A stretch of 64,000 nt of DNA from NCBI GenBank assembly GCA_020086605.1, contig JACBWW010000004.1, forward strand, positions 23,132,240 to 23,196,239, read 5' to 3'. The notes under the pieces were generated by a model that was given only the letters and a program-made list of their open reading frames with translations, was not told the DNA's origin and made no database searches. The DNA comes from Lanius collurio. Lineage: Eukaryota > Chordata > Aves > Passeriformes > Laniidae. Shown here one piece after another: positions 1-12,180 of the stretch. A program made the position numbers and the translations under genes. Each line of letters opens with the position of its first letter. The stretch's first letter is position 1.

Positions 1-201
1 TACTGGGAGGGTGGTGAGGCACTGGAACAGGTTGCCCAGAGAAGTTGTGTTTGGCCCATCCCTGGGAGTGTTCAAGGCCAGGTTGAATGGGGCTCTGAGC
101 AACCTGGTCTAGTGGAAGGCGTCCCTGCCCATGTCATAGCGGTCAAAATTAGATTACTTTTAAGGTCCCTTCCAACCTAAGCCATTCTATGGTTCTATGT
201 T
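1..201 (+). mobile_element. CR1 LINE, 3' end fragment
   Basis: The sequence reads through the conserved 3' untranslated end of avian CR1: the 'caggttgcccagagaag' motif, the 'ggtctagtgg' motif, the 'aaggtcccttccaacc' motif and a terminal 'attctatggttctatg' run, which is the short terminal repeat typical of CR1. Orientation is plus. The element is cut by the window edge, so its true 5' end is unknown; CR1 copies are usually 5'-truncated. It is an inactive fragment with no coding capacity inside the window. Confidence 0.93.
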
Positions 202-2061
202 CTGATTGTCCTTAATCAAGTTGCAATAAAATAACCTAACTCCCCTCTATGATTTTACCAGAAATGCTAACATGTTTAATTCTACATGATTTTTCTGTAA
301 CAGATTCTTCAGAGTTTTTATCTTCATTTAGGTACCATTAACCTTCCAGTGGTGCCATCTCTGTGTTTTAGACTGGCAAAATTTTGTGTCTTCTGTTTTC
401 CCTCTCTGCTATGTACATACATTAATGTTTGTATAATGCATATTTTCACATTTAAATAACCATGGTAATGTTGCTTAATTTTCTCTCTGATATTATTAAT
501 TTAGACTCACATTTCAAATCAGAAGCCTGATTTGAACCTGAGGGCTGCAACTTTATTTGTAATCGAAGGTAACTGTAAAAAATTTCTTATATAAGATGCA
601 CCGAGAGCAGGAATACAGACTTCATAACTTATGGGTTAATTAAATGGAGTTCTTTGGAGAAAGATTATATAGATAGACAATTTACAAAATTGGAGGGAGG
701 CTTATTTTCTCTACTTTTGCTAAAATCTCCACAGGATGCTTACCACCGTCCTCTGAATTGTGTGATTTTCTTATCTCTTAGATCCCTTGTTCTCCTACCA
801 GGTTCTTCATCTCTCAGGTGTGGCCACTGGTGTTATGAGACACCTTTTAGAAGGCATTCTTCTTTATCTAACTCCTATCTGACCTTGTGCTTGGTGTTTT
901 TACTGTATCAGAGAATGGATACTAGTTCAATAGTTGAAAGCTATTGTCTCATAATAGCTTTAACTAGATACTTTTGTTTCCTCACATCCTGTATATTGCT
1001 ATCAATAAGTCAGTTATCTCAAAATTGATTTTATTTTCCTGCTTAGAAGTGCCAAGTTAAACTGAAGTGCCTCAGAAAAGACCGAGCCATAGTAAATATT
1101 TTGCATTCCTTTGACTGATTTATTTCAATCACTAATGTTTTGTTTTCTAAGCTCATTATTACAGAATTGGTTTCGAGAGAGCTCAGCAGCTGTCTATCCC
1201 CGTCCCACAACACTGTGGTTAAAATATTGTTTCCACTGCAGCCCAGTGAAATGCCCAGTTTCACCTATACATGTTGTGATATATTCCCTCCCTTCTGCTC
1301 ATCTGACTTTCTGATTTTACCATTCTTATGGGTTTTTTTTAAAGTATCTATAGCACAACCAACTGCAATTAGATCTTTACCCTCCAAGTGACTCAAACCT
1401 TCTGTCATGCAGCTTGCCTATTGATATAACATCTGCTATACAGAACAGTTACATCCTATATTTAGTAGGTTTAAACCACTATGACATAGAAATCTCTTCA
1501 TTTCAACTCCAGCAAGCTGGGGAGTCAAATTCCATTTCTGTGCATGAGTAAGAGGCAACTTCCTTATATGCTTCCTGTCAAAGAATTTCTGGTCATCTGG
1601 GATAAACCTCAAGTTCTTGAAAACTTTGAGCAAAGCTGAGACTAAGGTTTGCTTTAGGACCATTTAAACTGAGTCTCAGTCAGTGCTGGTGATAATTTCA
1701 TTTTTGTGAGGCTATGATTCCAAGATCACAAATGTTGATGAGAAAACTAACACTCTTATCCCTGCCATGTTACTGTGTGCCAAGAAATGCTGCATGAAAC
1801 AAAGAAAAATCGCTTTTGAGCTGCAACTAACTGACTCCAGCATCTAAAACAACATAACTGATACTCTTCAGGTCATGGTCTACCATCCTGCTTTTTCTCT
1901 CAGACTGGAGTAAATGCTCATGGTGAGTCTGGACTTACAGAAACTCTAGCTGAGACTTGCTCAATTTGAACTTCATCTGGTATTCTTAAAGAAAGGGTCA
2001 AGCTGCAGGACACCAAGGGCCTCCAAGGGCCGCAAGTCAAGTAGCCTGTGCTTAATTTCTC
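202..2061. other. Unassigned AT-rich DNA
   Basis: No gene, RNA gene or recognisable repeat was found. The short open frames here (for example 654-1028) lack splice or codon-usage support and look like chance. Confidence 0.6.
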
Positions 2062-2077
2062 TTTTTTTTTTTTTTTT
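2062..2077. repeat. Poly-T run
   Basis: An uninterrupted run of 16 T. It could be the poly-A tail of an old minus-strand retroposon or simple slippage; no element body is recognised next to it. Confidence 0.8.
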
Positions 2078-2283
2078 AAAAGGTTTTTCTTGTTTTGAAA
2101 ATATACCTTACCTTCACCTTTTTAGTATAAACCTCTCTTCTTTCTCAGAGGTTGCTCCTTACTTTCAACTTAATTTTAATTTAAATTTATAAATAGCAAA
2201 GACAAAACCAGAAGATGCTCTTGCACAAGAATTAGCTTTAAAATCAGATTGAAGAGGAAGCAAAAGGAAGAAGGTGTAGTGAC

Positions 2284-2352
2284 AGAGATGTCATTAGTTT
2301 AAAATCTTAGTTTTGTCATTAGTCATTAGAGATGTCATTAGTTTAAAATCTT
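2284..2352. repeat. Two-copy direct repeat, 25-nt unit
   Basis: A 25-nt unit starting 'agagatgtcattagttt' occurs at 2284-2308 and again, identical, at 2328-2352, giving a 44-nt period. The 19-nt spacer contains a further partial 'gtcattag' copy. This is a local tandem duplication with no evident function. Confidence 0.9.
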
Positions 2353-4178
2353 CCACGTTTTGCATTTCAAAAAATTAATTTCTTTTGTTGGCTTGTGGAC
2401 ACGCAGTACACAGAATTACCTGTGACAATGATTAGAATTCAGATTACAGAAAAAAAAAAGTAGCCACCCTCATTTGTACTCACTGCAACTTCTCACACAG
2501 AGAGGGTCAGTTTTGGTAGAAAAGTTAAAAAAACCTTTGTTGTTATCTTAAGAAAACACTGGGTAATGGAATCACAATGACATTGTTGCAGGTTCTTAGA
2601 GATCTCCCTTCCTCTCTCTCAACAGAAAAATAGCATCTTTTCATTACAGTTTAAAAATAGAGTTATCTAGGCAGTTGGTGTTACAGACTCCCATGCCATA
2701 GCTTTTAAGATCTGTTAAGTCCTGATTTTTTTTGCTTAAGTCTGTGAGATCCCATTTTTCTTGTGCTGTAATTTCTCTCATCCTTATCAATTTTATGCTG
2801 ACATTGTTTAAAGCTGTAGTGCTGATGATTTACTACCCCATTCCAAAGAGGAGAATCGGGTTTTAGAGAGATTTCTCATATCTTCTTAGAACAAAGCTAT
2901 CACCCAGTATCCATAATTATGATTAATTTAATAAAACATGCAAGATCTTCATTAGCTGGTGCAGGTCCTTTGGAGGGAGTAAATAAACGTCAATTGTAAT
3001 TTGATGTCAACTGGTCTAGCTCCATTTCCAACAACAGAACAATCCTTGTTTATAGCAGTTGAGAATTTAGCTTACTGTTCTGGCACAAACAAATGCTATT
3101 ATTTTGTACCACTTTTATTTTTAGGTTGTTGTTGAATCTCTTGTAGGTTGCTCAGAAGTTTCTACCTATTTAATCTATCTGCTTTGCTTGCTGTGAGTCT
3201 GTTCCTCAAAAAATGTCTAAGGCAGGGCAGCAGCCCACACATAAGCACAAGCGAGACAGAAGGAGGAGTGAAAACAAGAAGTCAGTGGAGCACTGCCAAG
3301 TTTCACTAGTTGAGGATCTGCTCAGAAACATTTTCAGTGCTTCTTTCAGTCTTGCTAATGCTGGTGTGTAGCTTGAGTCTTTGGTTTGAGTCCTTTGGGA
3401 AATACACTAGCAATAAGAATAGAAAAGCAATTTAGGTGGCATCTTCGATTATCCTTGCTGTCAATCAACTCAGGGCTTGGCATGAACATATGCTCTTCAG
3501 AGAAAAATCTAATCTACTCCATTTGGTAACAATTAGAAACATTACTATTACAGAAATGAGACTCAAAACCTGAACTTTTTTTTTGTTGGAAGCCTGTAGA
3601 ACGATATTAAAAAATATTTTTAAAATACAGTTTTCATTTTCAGCTTCCAGGAGTAACACTAGTGTTAGTGAAATGCTATATGTTACTTTATTTAAGAAAA
3701 TCTGATTTCCAGTTTTAGGAGCTCTTTTATTTTAAATTTTAAGCTAATATACTAAGACAAAAGAAACTGAAATAAAAATAAAACAATCAAACTCTACAGT
3801 AGACTTATACATTAGTTTTCAGTTCTCTGTTTTTACACATTTTCATGTTTTGACTCTGTTCATCCAGAGTCAGACTGCAAAAATTTGTCAAAATCTCAAT
3901 TTTCTTCCAGAAATGGAAGAAATATTTGGTATCTAGTTCTAATCAATCCCTTTACAATTTTTAAGGGTGAAAAATAATCTCTATATTTAAACTGCCTAAA
4001 GAACAGAGATTTCAAACACCAGAATGAAAATGAATTTATTTTATAATTTTTTCCTCTGATTATATATGTATATATATTCAATTCTGGCACTGATATACCT
4101 GCATTATTCTTTAAGCATTCTTAAAAATGTGATTTCTGTCAGCTCACACATGCACTGAACAGTGCTGTGTATTATGAC
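2353..4178. other. Unassigned AT-rich DNA
   Basis: No gene or repeat recognised. The short open frames are isolated and unsupported. Confidence 0.55.
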
Positions 4179-4292
4179 AAATATGACTCAATCATATATA
4201 AGCATATTTATGACTCAAGCATATTTATGCATATTTATGTCATATTTATGACATAAGCATAAATATGACTCAATCATATATAAGCATATTTA
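4179..4292. repeat. AT-rich repeat cluster with hairpin
   Basis: A 32-nt unit (containing 'atatgactcaatcatata') is present identically at 4179-4210 and 4261-4292. Between them the 'catatttatg' motif is reiterated in shorter form. An exact 12-bp inverted repeat (4239-4250 against 4258-4269, 7-nt loop) spans the start of the second copy. This looks like local duplication within AT-rich DNA. Confidence 0.88.
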
Positions 4293-5378
4293 ATTGCTTC
4301 ACTAATAACAAAACTGCAAGAAATCCAGTTCTGGGTTTAACTGAGTTTCTCTTTTAGTTATAGGTTCTCCAGAAACCTAGTGCCATGAAAAAAGAAAGAA
4401 ATTTAACCAAAATAACTTTTCAGTATATCTTTTGAAATATGTGTGCTCATTTTCTTCACAGAATATGAATATTAAAAAAATTAAGTGTAGAAGACAGCAA
4501 AATGGTTGTTTCATTACCACTTTCCATAGTTATAGACTTGGATGAAAATTATTCTTATAGATTATTATTTAAGAGTACTTTTTCTCATGAAAACCTTGAA
4601 GAAAAAGATTGCTATGACTATAGAACTGGTAAGAATGAAATAATTAGAAATTCTATGCTGGAAAATAAACATTTCACACAAACCCAAAAGTTGCCACCAT
4701 TTTACCAATCTTTAGTTTTTAGGTAATTGTAAGCAGATCCTTAGAGGAAAAAACAAGACGTAAATAATCCAATCCCTAGAAGTTTAGCTGATTGTGGCTG
4801 GGAAAACTGTTTTTCCTTGGAGCCAGTAATCATCAGGACAAATTATTGAGAGAGTGCACCACAATCTAGAATCTTGCAAGCAAGGTAGCGTGCTTCTTTG
4901 GAAGATATGCTGTAGGTAGAGAGAAATATAGGAAGCATGCTGGGATCTGCTCTGCAGGAAATCCAACAGGACAGTCAAAGCAGTCTCTTCTGAGTTTAAT
5001 TCTGAGAAACTGCGAGTCACACTTTATTCCCCCCAATCGACAATTCTTGTATCTCACAGTTAGAGACTTTTGTGTTATACTATTTCCATGGCAGAATAAA
5101 ATTGAAAGTGTTGCATGACACATACTAAACAGAATGTGTTAAGATGTCTGTCTTAGTTACCCAGAAAAAAAATCTGGAGTAACTCAAGAATTTGGCTCAT
5201 TGATTTAAGACTTTACACTTACCAAAATGTAAGGCAAGTGTAACAGAAGAAGTATCAAAGTCACTTGGAGTTAATCTGTTTTAGGTAAACTGATACAATG
5301 TTGTTAAATCGTGTTTATAAAAACCCACAAAGGGCTTAGGAGGATTGGTAAAGAGAACTTAAAAACATGCACTGTGGG
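4293..5378. other. Unassigned AT-rich DNA
   Basis: No gene or known repeat is seen. The overlapping minus-strand frames at 4784-5123 are mutually inconsistent and lack splice support. Confidence 0.5.
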
Positions 5379-5399
5379 TTTTTTTTTTTTTTTTTTTTT
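5379..5399. repeat. Poly-T run (21 T)
   Basis: Uninterrupted homopolymer. A second run of 15 T lies at 5573-5587. No element body could be attached to either. Confidence 0.85.
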
Positions 5400-5439
5400 A
5401 ATGAGTCACAAGAAGATCTGTCCTTTCTAAATATTCTTT

Positions 5440-6350
5440 TACTTCCAACTGCCTAGCCTAGTGCCTACTGACGTGATGCAGAGACTTGGCAGAGCATAAA
5501 TATTTTTTAAAACTTACTCATTAACACCTTGGGCCCATCCATCAGCATGATTGACATCAAGAGACAATGCAATTTTTTTTTTTTTTTAAATAGGACACAA
5601 CATGTACAAAAGGCTTTCTGTGGGCTAATGAGGCACACCTGACAGATGTGTGAGTCATTTGACACAATGGGTGGTATTCATGAACACTCTCACCTTGCAA
5701 TCAACTCAGTATAGCATTCCTCCTTATTTTTATTTTTTTAATCCCTTTTTGTTTAAAATAAAAGGAATTTAGGAATAACTGCACAAGATTCAAAGCGAAG
5801 TCATTTATATACTCCAACCCTGAGATGCTACTAATAATGATGTTCATGACATTATCTGAAATGTTATTAGGAAAATAATAGGAACTTCCTGAACTGTGTC
5901 TAAGAGATTGACTTCATGTGTTCCATGCCATGCACTTTATATTATTGCACCAAATGAATCCAGTAAAGACTAATTGGCAGGAGTGAGTAACATAGCAGTG
6001 CAATAAAGATAACTTGTCACCTTTTGCTCATCTGCTCAATGTTGTCTCAAAAGGGTAATAGGTTTCATTATATCCTGCTGTATTTCATGGAGATTCAGCA
6101 GACAAATTATGCAAAAGTGAGAGATTCACTGTGGGTTTTAAAGTAACATTACCTTTGCAAAGGAGGAAAACCAACAAAATGCCCAAAAGAATGTATCTCC
6201 TGATTGAAAAAAAGGTCTATTAAAATAGGCGCTATGACTGTGGAAGCTTTCAAAAATTTAATTTGTCTTTTAAGTGACCTGGCAGTCTTTTGCCAAATAT
6301 TTCAGAAGATTCCTCTGCCTATCAATAGTAACAATGTTGGCTGTATTACG
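5440..6350. promoter_or_regulatory. Candidate conserved noncoding element
   Basis: This is low-repeat, moderately complex AT-rich sequence without open frames. It has several motifs common in developmental enhancers: TAATTGG-type homeodomain sites near 5972, a POU/octamer-like 'aattatgcaaaa' near 6104-6115, and 'cacctgac' (E-box-like). The composition resembles vertebrate conserved noncoding elements. Conservation cannot be tested from one sequence, so this is a low-confidence inference. Confidence 0.25.
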
Positions 6351-8945
6351 TGACTTACCCTGTAAACTCAGGCCATGCAAGTCAGCCTGATCCACACTCA
6401 TGTTCATCGTGTGTGTCAAGCCCTGCTTCTCATCCTCTATCATGTATTTTCTGGACAGTTTAGTGGTGCTTGTAGCTCTACTTCATGAACCTTATCTTGG
6501 ACCAAACTGTGGCATGTTTTCTCTTATTCTGTATCTCTGAGATGAAGCAGTTACCTTCTGTGTGTGTTACAAACCCACTTCCTTCTAATGACCTTAGCAC
6601 TAGGCATGGGTAGGCACAGTTTATTTTGAAGGACTGAACTCTCTTCTGCTGTGGGTGATGAAATTCTAACTGGACAGGATATACAACTACCCAGAGCACT
6701 CATTTATATTTGAGGCAATTGAAGGTTGAGAATATCTTGTGAGAAAGACTGGAGACCAGATGACACTGCAAAATATTTAGCTATCGTTCTTGCAAAACAT
6801 TGTAGTGGGGTCTGGCACCTGCTGTGTTCTCAGAAGACTCTTGAAATAGAACTGAGATATTGATAAACTGTTTTGTCAATCTGCAAAATCAGAAAGTATC
6901 CCTGTAGGTGATATGACCCTTATAGTCCAAGAAAGCCACAGAAACTAGGAAAGATAGTTGTTGTCACAGAAAAACAGGGAAAAGTAGAGTAAGTAGGATG
7001 CCAGAAAAATGGTGTTTTATTTAGCACAGTTTTCTAGCAGTCAAAGCCAAAGGTGCAGAAGAACAGTAATATAGGCAGAAATATAAAATTACCAAAGCAG
7101 CTGAGAAAGTGGCAGACCACATCAATGGTTACAGTATCCAAATCCTCATCTTCCCTCTGGTTCTCTTTTCCCTTTCTGAGTCTCCATGCATGTACAGAGC
7201 AATCGAGGAATGGAACTAAGGGTGACTGCCTAGATCTGTAAGATTCCTTAGCTGTTGAATTTCTTGTTTCAACATGCATAATATCTGCAGACTGTAATAG
7301 AATTTCAGGAAAGTCTGAGGGCAAATTGTTGTGCAGAAGACTTATTTTGGTAGCCAGAGAAGATTCAACAAGATAAAAGCCATATGAACTTTATCCCCAG
7401 AGTGTCCTACAGTGGTTCCTTCTAGGTCCCCTGTTGAAATCAGCACATGCCTTTGTTTCTGCAAAAATTAGGCCTTTGGACTTCAGACTTGCTTGTTGAC
7501 ATTATAAAAAAAATCAGTACTCAATCCTATGGCATATTCTACTGAAACAGTTCAGAAACAGAAAGCTTCTGCTGTTCCCCCTTGCTTTGTTCCATGCCAG
7601 AAGGTTTCTCTGCAGCAGTTCCTCCCACAGTCACAGTGACACTGGGTCTCCTACGCTTCTCTTCAGCATTTCAGGCTTAAATTGTAGTACTCTCTTTTTA
7701 GTCTTTATTTGCTGGACAGCTGGTCTCATTTAGATGTCTAAAATGGGAAGTATACACAGTCCATACAATTTTTCTATTTCTTGGTGTTTCATAAATATAT
7801 GTGCAGGAGGTTTTGAGAAGCCTGGGAATTATCCAAACAAATTAGAGGACCTTCTAAATTATGCAGATTATGTGACATAATCTCACCTAGAGCTAATCTG
7901 AACAATCAGGTTCCTTACTATATGAAAATGCTACAGAAGGTAAGGCTGCTAGGGTACTAGAGCTGATTCTGTCACATATGTGACGTACTCCTTGTTTCAA
8001 GGGTCCAGTTCTTGTTTGATTGCATAAACTGCTCATATCCACTTCAAAAAATAAACTAGAGCAGAGTTTTCAAAGCATTTAAAGAGAGAGCAAGGCCTAA
8101 AACCTGAACATCTGAATTATTGACGATAATGTTTTTGACTTGTCCAGAGTTCCCTCTAGCGAGATGTCGCTAACCACGGGACACTGTCCTGTGTGCTGGG
8201 AATGACAGTGGCACTGGTGTTAGGAAGATGTTTCTCAGCTTACTTCAAATCACATTGACTACTCTTTTGTTAAAATTGTCAGAAAGATGTGAGATAACTT
8301 TTTAAAGAGATTGATATGTGAGAAAGAGCAGAGAAAGAGTGATCAGCTGTGACCGAATTTGGTACAGTAAGAGGTGGAGAAGCTAGGGCTTGGACTTTTT
8401 AGCAGTGAAACCAGACCTTTAAAGCCTCATGTTGTTTTTGGCAGACATTCTTCTCCTCCCCATCTTATTTACACTCCCTGCTCACGTCGGCTTCTTTTTG
8501 CAGTGTGTTATTTGCAGAGCAGAGCTTCTTTACACTTCCTTCTGCCAGCTTCCAGATGATCATGAGCCACAGAACAGTCACCCAGAAACCTGTCACCACT
8601 GGAATTGTGCACCAGAACAGAGAATATGGAGTTGGACTGCAAATCCTCTACAACAGGCTGTGGAAGAGGCTGAGTCAGCCCCTTGCTCAAAAGGCCATTA
8701 TAGCATTCAGTTGCTGATCTGCTTGCCATGTGTGATAGCACATTGCTGTTAAAATGGCATATTGGCCCTAATCCTGAAAAGCTTTCAGACATGTATGCAT
8801 TCAGTGAGATAAAGAACTATAGAGAGATGCCTATGTTTTCTATAAGGACGTCATATTGGGAAAAAAAGGATAGGTGCAGTGATCTCAAAGTATTTTGTGA
8901 TACAAAAGTATGAGCAAGAACAGTAATGCACATATCTATGATTTG
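6351..8945. other. Unassigned DNA
   Basis: No gene or mobile element recognised. Two minor points: a CpG-containing inverted repeat at 8157-8172 (TAGCGA / TCGCTA, 4-nt loop), and a good polypyrimidine-AG acceptor motif ending at 8503 in front of overlapping short open frames (8429-8752). Neither is enough to call an exon. Confidence 0.5.
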
Positions 8946-8992
8946 CACACACACACAGACACACACACACACAGACACACACACATATATAT
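8946..8992. repeat. (CA)n microsatellite passing into (AT)n
   Basis: CA dinucleotides interrupted by two 'cagaca' units, followed by a short 'atatatat' segment. Likely length-polymorphic. Confidence 0.95.
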
Positions 8993-11554
8993 GACAACTT
9001 TCTAACTGAATGGCATTACCATGGGGATAATGAGACCCACAAATAGCATAGTTAACAAATTTAGCTTGCTATTTTTGTGTCTTTCATTCCTGAACTGCCA
9101 GGGAGTAGATTGCCATATCCTCAAATTTATCTTTGAAAATCATCTACAAATAACTTGTCTGTGAAACTCATTTGACAGGGTTACTTACATGATCACCTCT
9201 TTATTGATCCACTGAGGATGAGAGTTAGTTCTAGACTTTAAACTAGCAAGACTAGTTCTTTAGCTCAGCCTGTAGCAGTTTGTGCTCTCAACTCTTGAAA
9301 TTATTTAGCAGTGAGGACACTGTACAAAACTCTTAGAACTGTAAGAATTTTTATTCTGCATCTGACTGAGAGTGTGACATTAAATTTCATACAATATCAT
9401 ATATTTCGCACTGCTTAGTATACAGCAACACATATGGAAAAAGATTGGGAACTTGAGACTCCTTGCAGTTCGATGAGCACACTAACCATACTGTACTGCT
9501 CTTGCAGTCTTTGCTGTCAATGTGAGTCAAGAATGCCAGTGATAGACTTACACAACTACAATGTCTGAGCTACATAAATATAAATGAATTACATATAGGC
9601 ATGTCTGTCTGCTGTGCATGTATTTCTGTTTTTTTATATAGACACATATGTAGATTTACTCATGAAAATATTTTCATTTTACCAGTTTAATAGTCTTTTC
9701 TTTCAATGAATTCAATGCATAAATACTAATGGGATGTTGCATGGTATGTCTGTGCGTTCAAAATTGTTTGGTGAAAAAGTGGGAAGTTTGAAGGTGGAAA
9801 TTGGCTTGAGAATGGTCTTTTTTTTAGCTGATTAATCTGATAACTCTTAATTTTTGGTTGGAATAAGCAGTGTTTCCTGCTGAAGAGGGACCAAATGGGT
9901 TTTTACCTCATTAATGCTTCAACACTAGCTGATGCAGTATGTACTTTACAGGCCATGTTTTCTTTTTTGCAGTTCTGTGATTTTACAGCTGGTACACTCC
10001 AGGCTGGCTGCCTTCCCACACCGAGTGCAGTTTGTCCATCTTCCTACACCTTGGTGTATGTACACCACAATACTTGTTGTCTGGGAAATTTAACAAAGCT
10101 GTTTATAAGACACCAGGTGCTCCTGGTTCTCAGGGGTTAGTAATTTCAAATATGCCAGGGTTCATTGCCTAGAAAATATGCTGGGAAATTCTGAGTAAAT
10201 TCTTTTTCCTCCAGGTTAACCCTTCAATGCTTTATCAAAATATCCAGACCCTTGTGTTTTGGAATTTCTTCAAAGACTGACAACCTTTCTTTCTACTGGC
10301 TGATCTTGAACATAGTTATTGGGCAGAAAAAGAACTGCTCTGGCAAGTCACTGAGTGTGTCTTTGTGTAGATCAGTAGTAGGCTGGTACCTCCTGAGGAG
10401 GTGGAAAACCTATTAGCTTACCAATGGTGCTGTCAGTTTAGTAAAACAGCTGCCATGATTTTTCCCACCTTCAATCAGGTGGATGTTTAACAATGTTTCT
10501 TGAAGAAATCAAAGATTTGAGAACACTAAAAGCGGTATTACATGACATTTGCTTGAATTTAATTCTTTTCCGCCATCCAGCAGTGTGGTTTATGATGCTG
10601 AGGAAAACTTGGAATCATATGCCCTCACCTAACCTTGTCTGCATCATTGGTGTTTTAACAAAATTGTTCTTGCACCTCGTCTCCTATCAAGAACTGCAGT
10701 CCCTGAGCTAAAGCCACTTTGTGGCTTGGGCCACTCTCTGTAGCAGAAGGGCTGTAAGTAGGGGAGTAGTGTATTTACTACAAGCCTCTGATTTGTCCTG
10801 ACCCAGTTACGTGCACTGGCAGGGACCCACATCTTCTGAACTCACAAACTACAAAGAAAACTGAGGTGACAGAATCAGCAAAGACTGCACCTTTAAGTTA
10901 CATCATGTGGTGCAACAAAACATGCTTCAACTCACAGTGGGAGTGGCATTACTGTGTTACCCTTATCCCAAAGCAACTGCCTAACATTCAAACCGTGACT
11001 CTACTTGATGATCCATTAACAAAATCATAGCCACAAAGTGATTATTGTTGCTAATACATAATTCTAATCTTAGGTACGTATTTTTGTGCTTTAAAATAAA
11101 ATAAAAACCCCCCTCCTGTTTTATATTTTCTAGCCAGATATTTTTATTAGTATTAAATAAAATTTAGTTTGGAAATTAAGACAGAAATTGCTTGATTAAA
11201 GTTACAATCAGCTCTTTTAATTCAGAAATTGCTTGACTATAGTATGAATCCCCTTTTCTCAAATAAAGAAAAGATATACACAAAGTTCTGTTCCTGAGGA
11301 GGAATAGGCAACGTTGAATAGGAGCACTTTATCATCAGAGACAAAGGAAACTTTTTGACAGCACAAACTGGTGGTTTTCATACGTCTGTGTTTTATAACG
11401 GAGTATATGTTGGCTTCACTTTCACGAAACCAAATATCTTGCATTTCCTTAGACAGGAACAGTAAATCATGTTCATAAAGTTACAACATAAATAAATAAA
11501 AAGACCAGAAAAAGGAATAGATTTCATCAGAAATAGAAGAAGGGTGAGCTTTGT
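8993..11554. other. Unassigned AT-rich DNA
   Basis: Nothing recognisable beyond isolated short open frames (for example 9895-10140 and 10493-10711), none with splice or homology support that I can see. Confidence 0.55.
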
Positions 11555-11586
11555 AAGCGGGGCGCACGCTGCAGTTCCAGGGGCGG

Positions 11587-11602
11587 CCACGAGATGGCGC
11601 TG
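11587..11602 (+). promoter_or_regulatory. CTCF-like binding site
   Basis: 'ccacgagatggcgctg' closely fits the vertebrate CTCF core (CCAC-N-AG-R-K-GGCGCTG type). It lies at the left edge of the CpG island, a usual place for CTCF. This is a motif match only; occupancy is not shown. Confidence 0.5.
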
Positions 11603-11710
11603 CGAGCCCTCGCACGGCGCCTCGGCCCCAGCCCCGGCCCCGGCCCGAGCTTTCCGCGTACCTCCCGCCCCACGCCAGAATCAGGCACGGAGGAGCGGAA
11701 ACACGACTGA
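11594..11710 (+). CDS. Possible short ORF or first coding exon in the CpG island
   Basis: An ATG in good context (G at -3, G at +4) opens a 38-codon frame ending at TGA 11708-11710. The N-terminus MALRALARRLGPSP is arginine/leucine-rich and then proline/glycine-rich, so it loosely resembles a mitochondrial presequence or a generic GC-rich first exon. A GT inside the frame ('ccgcgtacc') is a poor splice donor. The ATG overlaps the CTCF-like motif. No homologue is recognised and chance is a real possibility, since GC-rich DNA has few stop codons. It is listed because it is the only ATG frame in the island with a good start context. Confidence 0.15.
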   Translation: MALRALARRLGPSPGPGPSFPRTSRPTPESGTEERKHD

Positions 11711-12180
11711 AAAATGGTCATAGTTTCCCTCCGCAGGATGAGTAACATTTGGCCGCTGCTGAGCTGAGGCGCGGTACGGGCCGTGCCCAAGCACTCGGTG
11801 GCGGCCAGGGGCACAACCCCGCCGGTTTGGCCCCGGGCCCGCCCGGCGCGGCGGGGCAGGAGCAGCAGCGCAGCTCCCGTCCTGGAGCACCAGAGGGAAA
11901 GCTCTCCTCCGGAGAGAGCCGGCCTCGCATCCTACACCTTGTGGCGGCTGTCGGGAAAACGGCGAACCCTGACAGGTTTCGCTCCACAGGTACGGCTGTA
12001 ACCGTGCCGACATAGCGCCGGAACCGGCGTCAGGCGGTGACTGCGGGAGTGCCCGGGCCCGGCTGCGGGTTCTTGTCAGCCTCCTGCCGGGCCTGGGGAT
12101 TCAGCCCGTGCAGCAGCTAACTCGCCATTCACTGCGTTTGAATGAGCGCTCTGCTGTACCGCCGTCCGCCAACACACGGA

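Larger units (their letters stand above)
11555..12180. promoter_or_regulatory. CpG island (orphan promoter candidate)
   Basis: CpG density rises abruptly from the near-absence seen in flanking DNA to dozens of CpGs in about 600 bp, and GC content rises with it. It contains a GC box ('cccgcccc' near 11666), several GGGC/CCCG clusters, a CTCF-like site at 11587-11602 and a strong plus-strand splice-donor motif CAG|GTACGG at 11989/11990. There is no TATA box. I recognise no transposon in it, unlike the CpG-rich LTR at 33.4 kb. In vertebrates such islands usually mark promoters or unmethylated regulatory hubs. The direction of any transcript is not resolved: plus-strand donors favour rightward transcription, but minus-strand GT sites also exist. 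A very GC-rich unlisted repeat remains possible. Confidence 0.72.
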
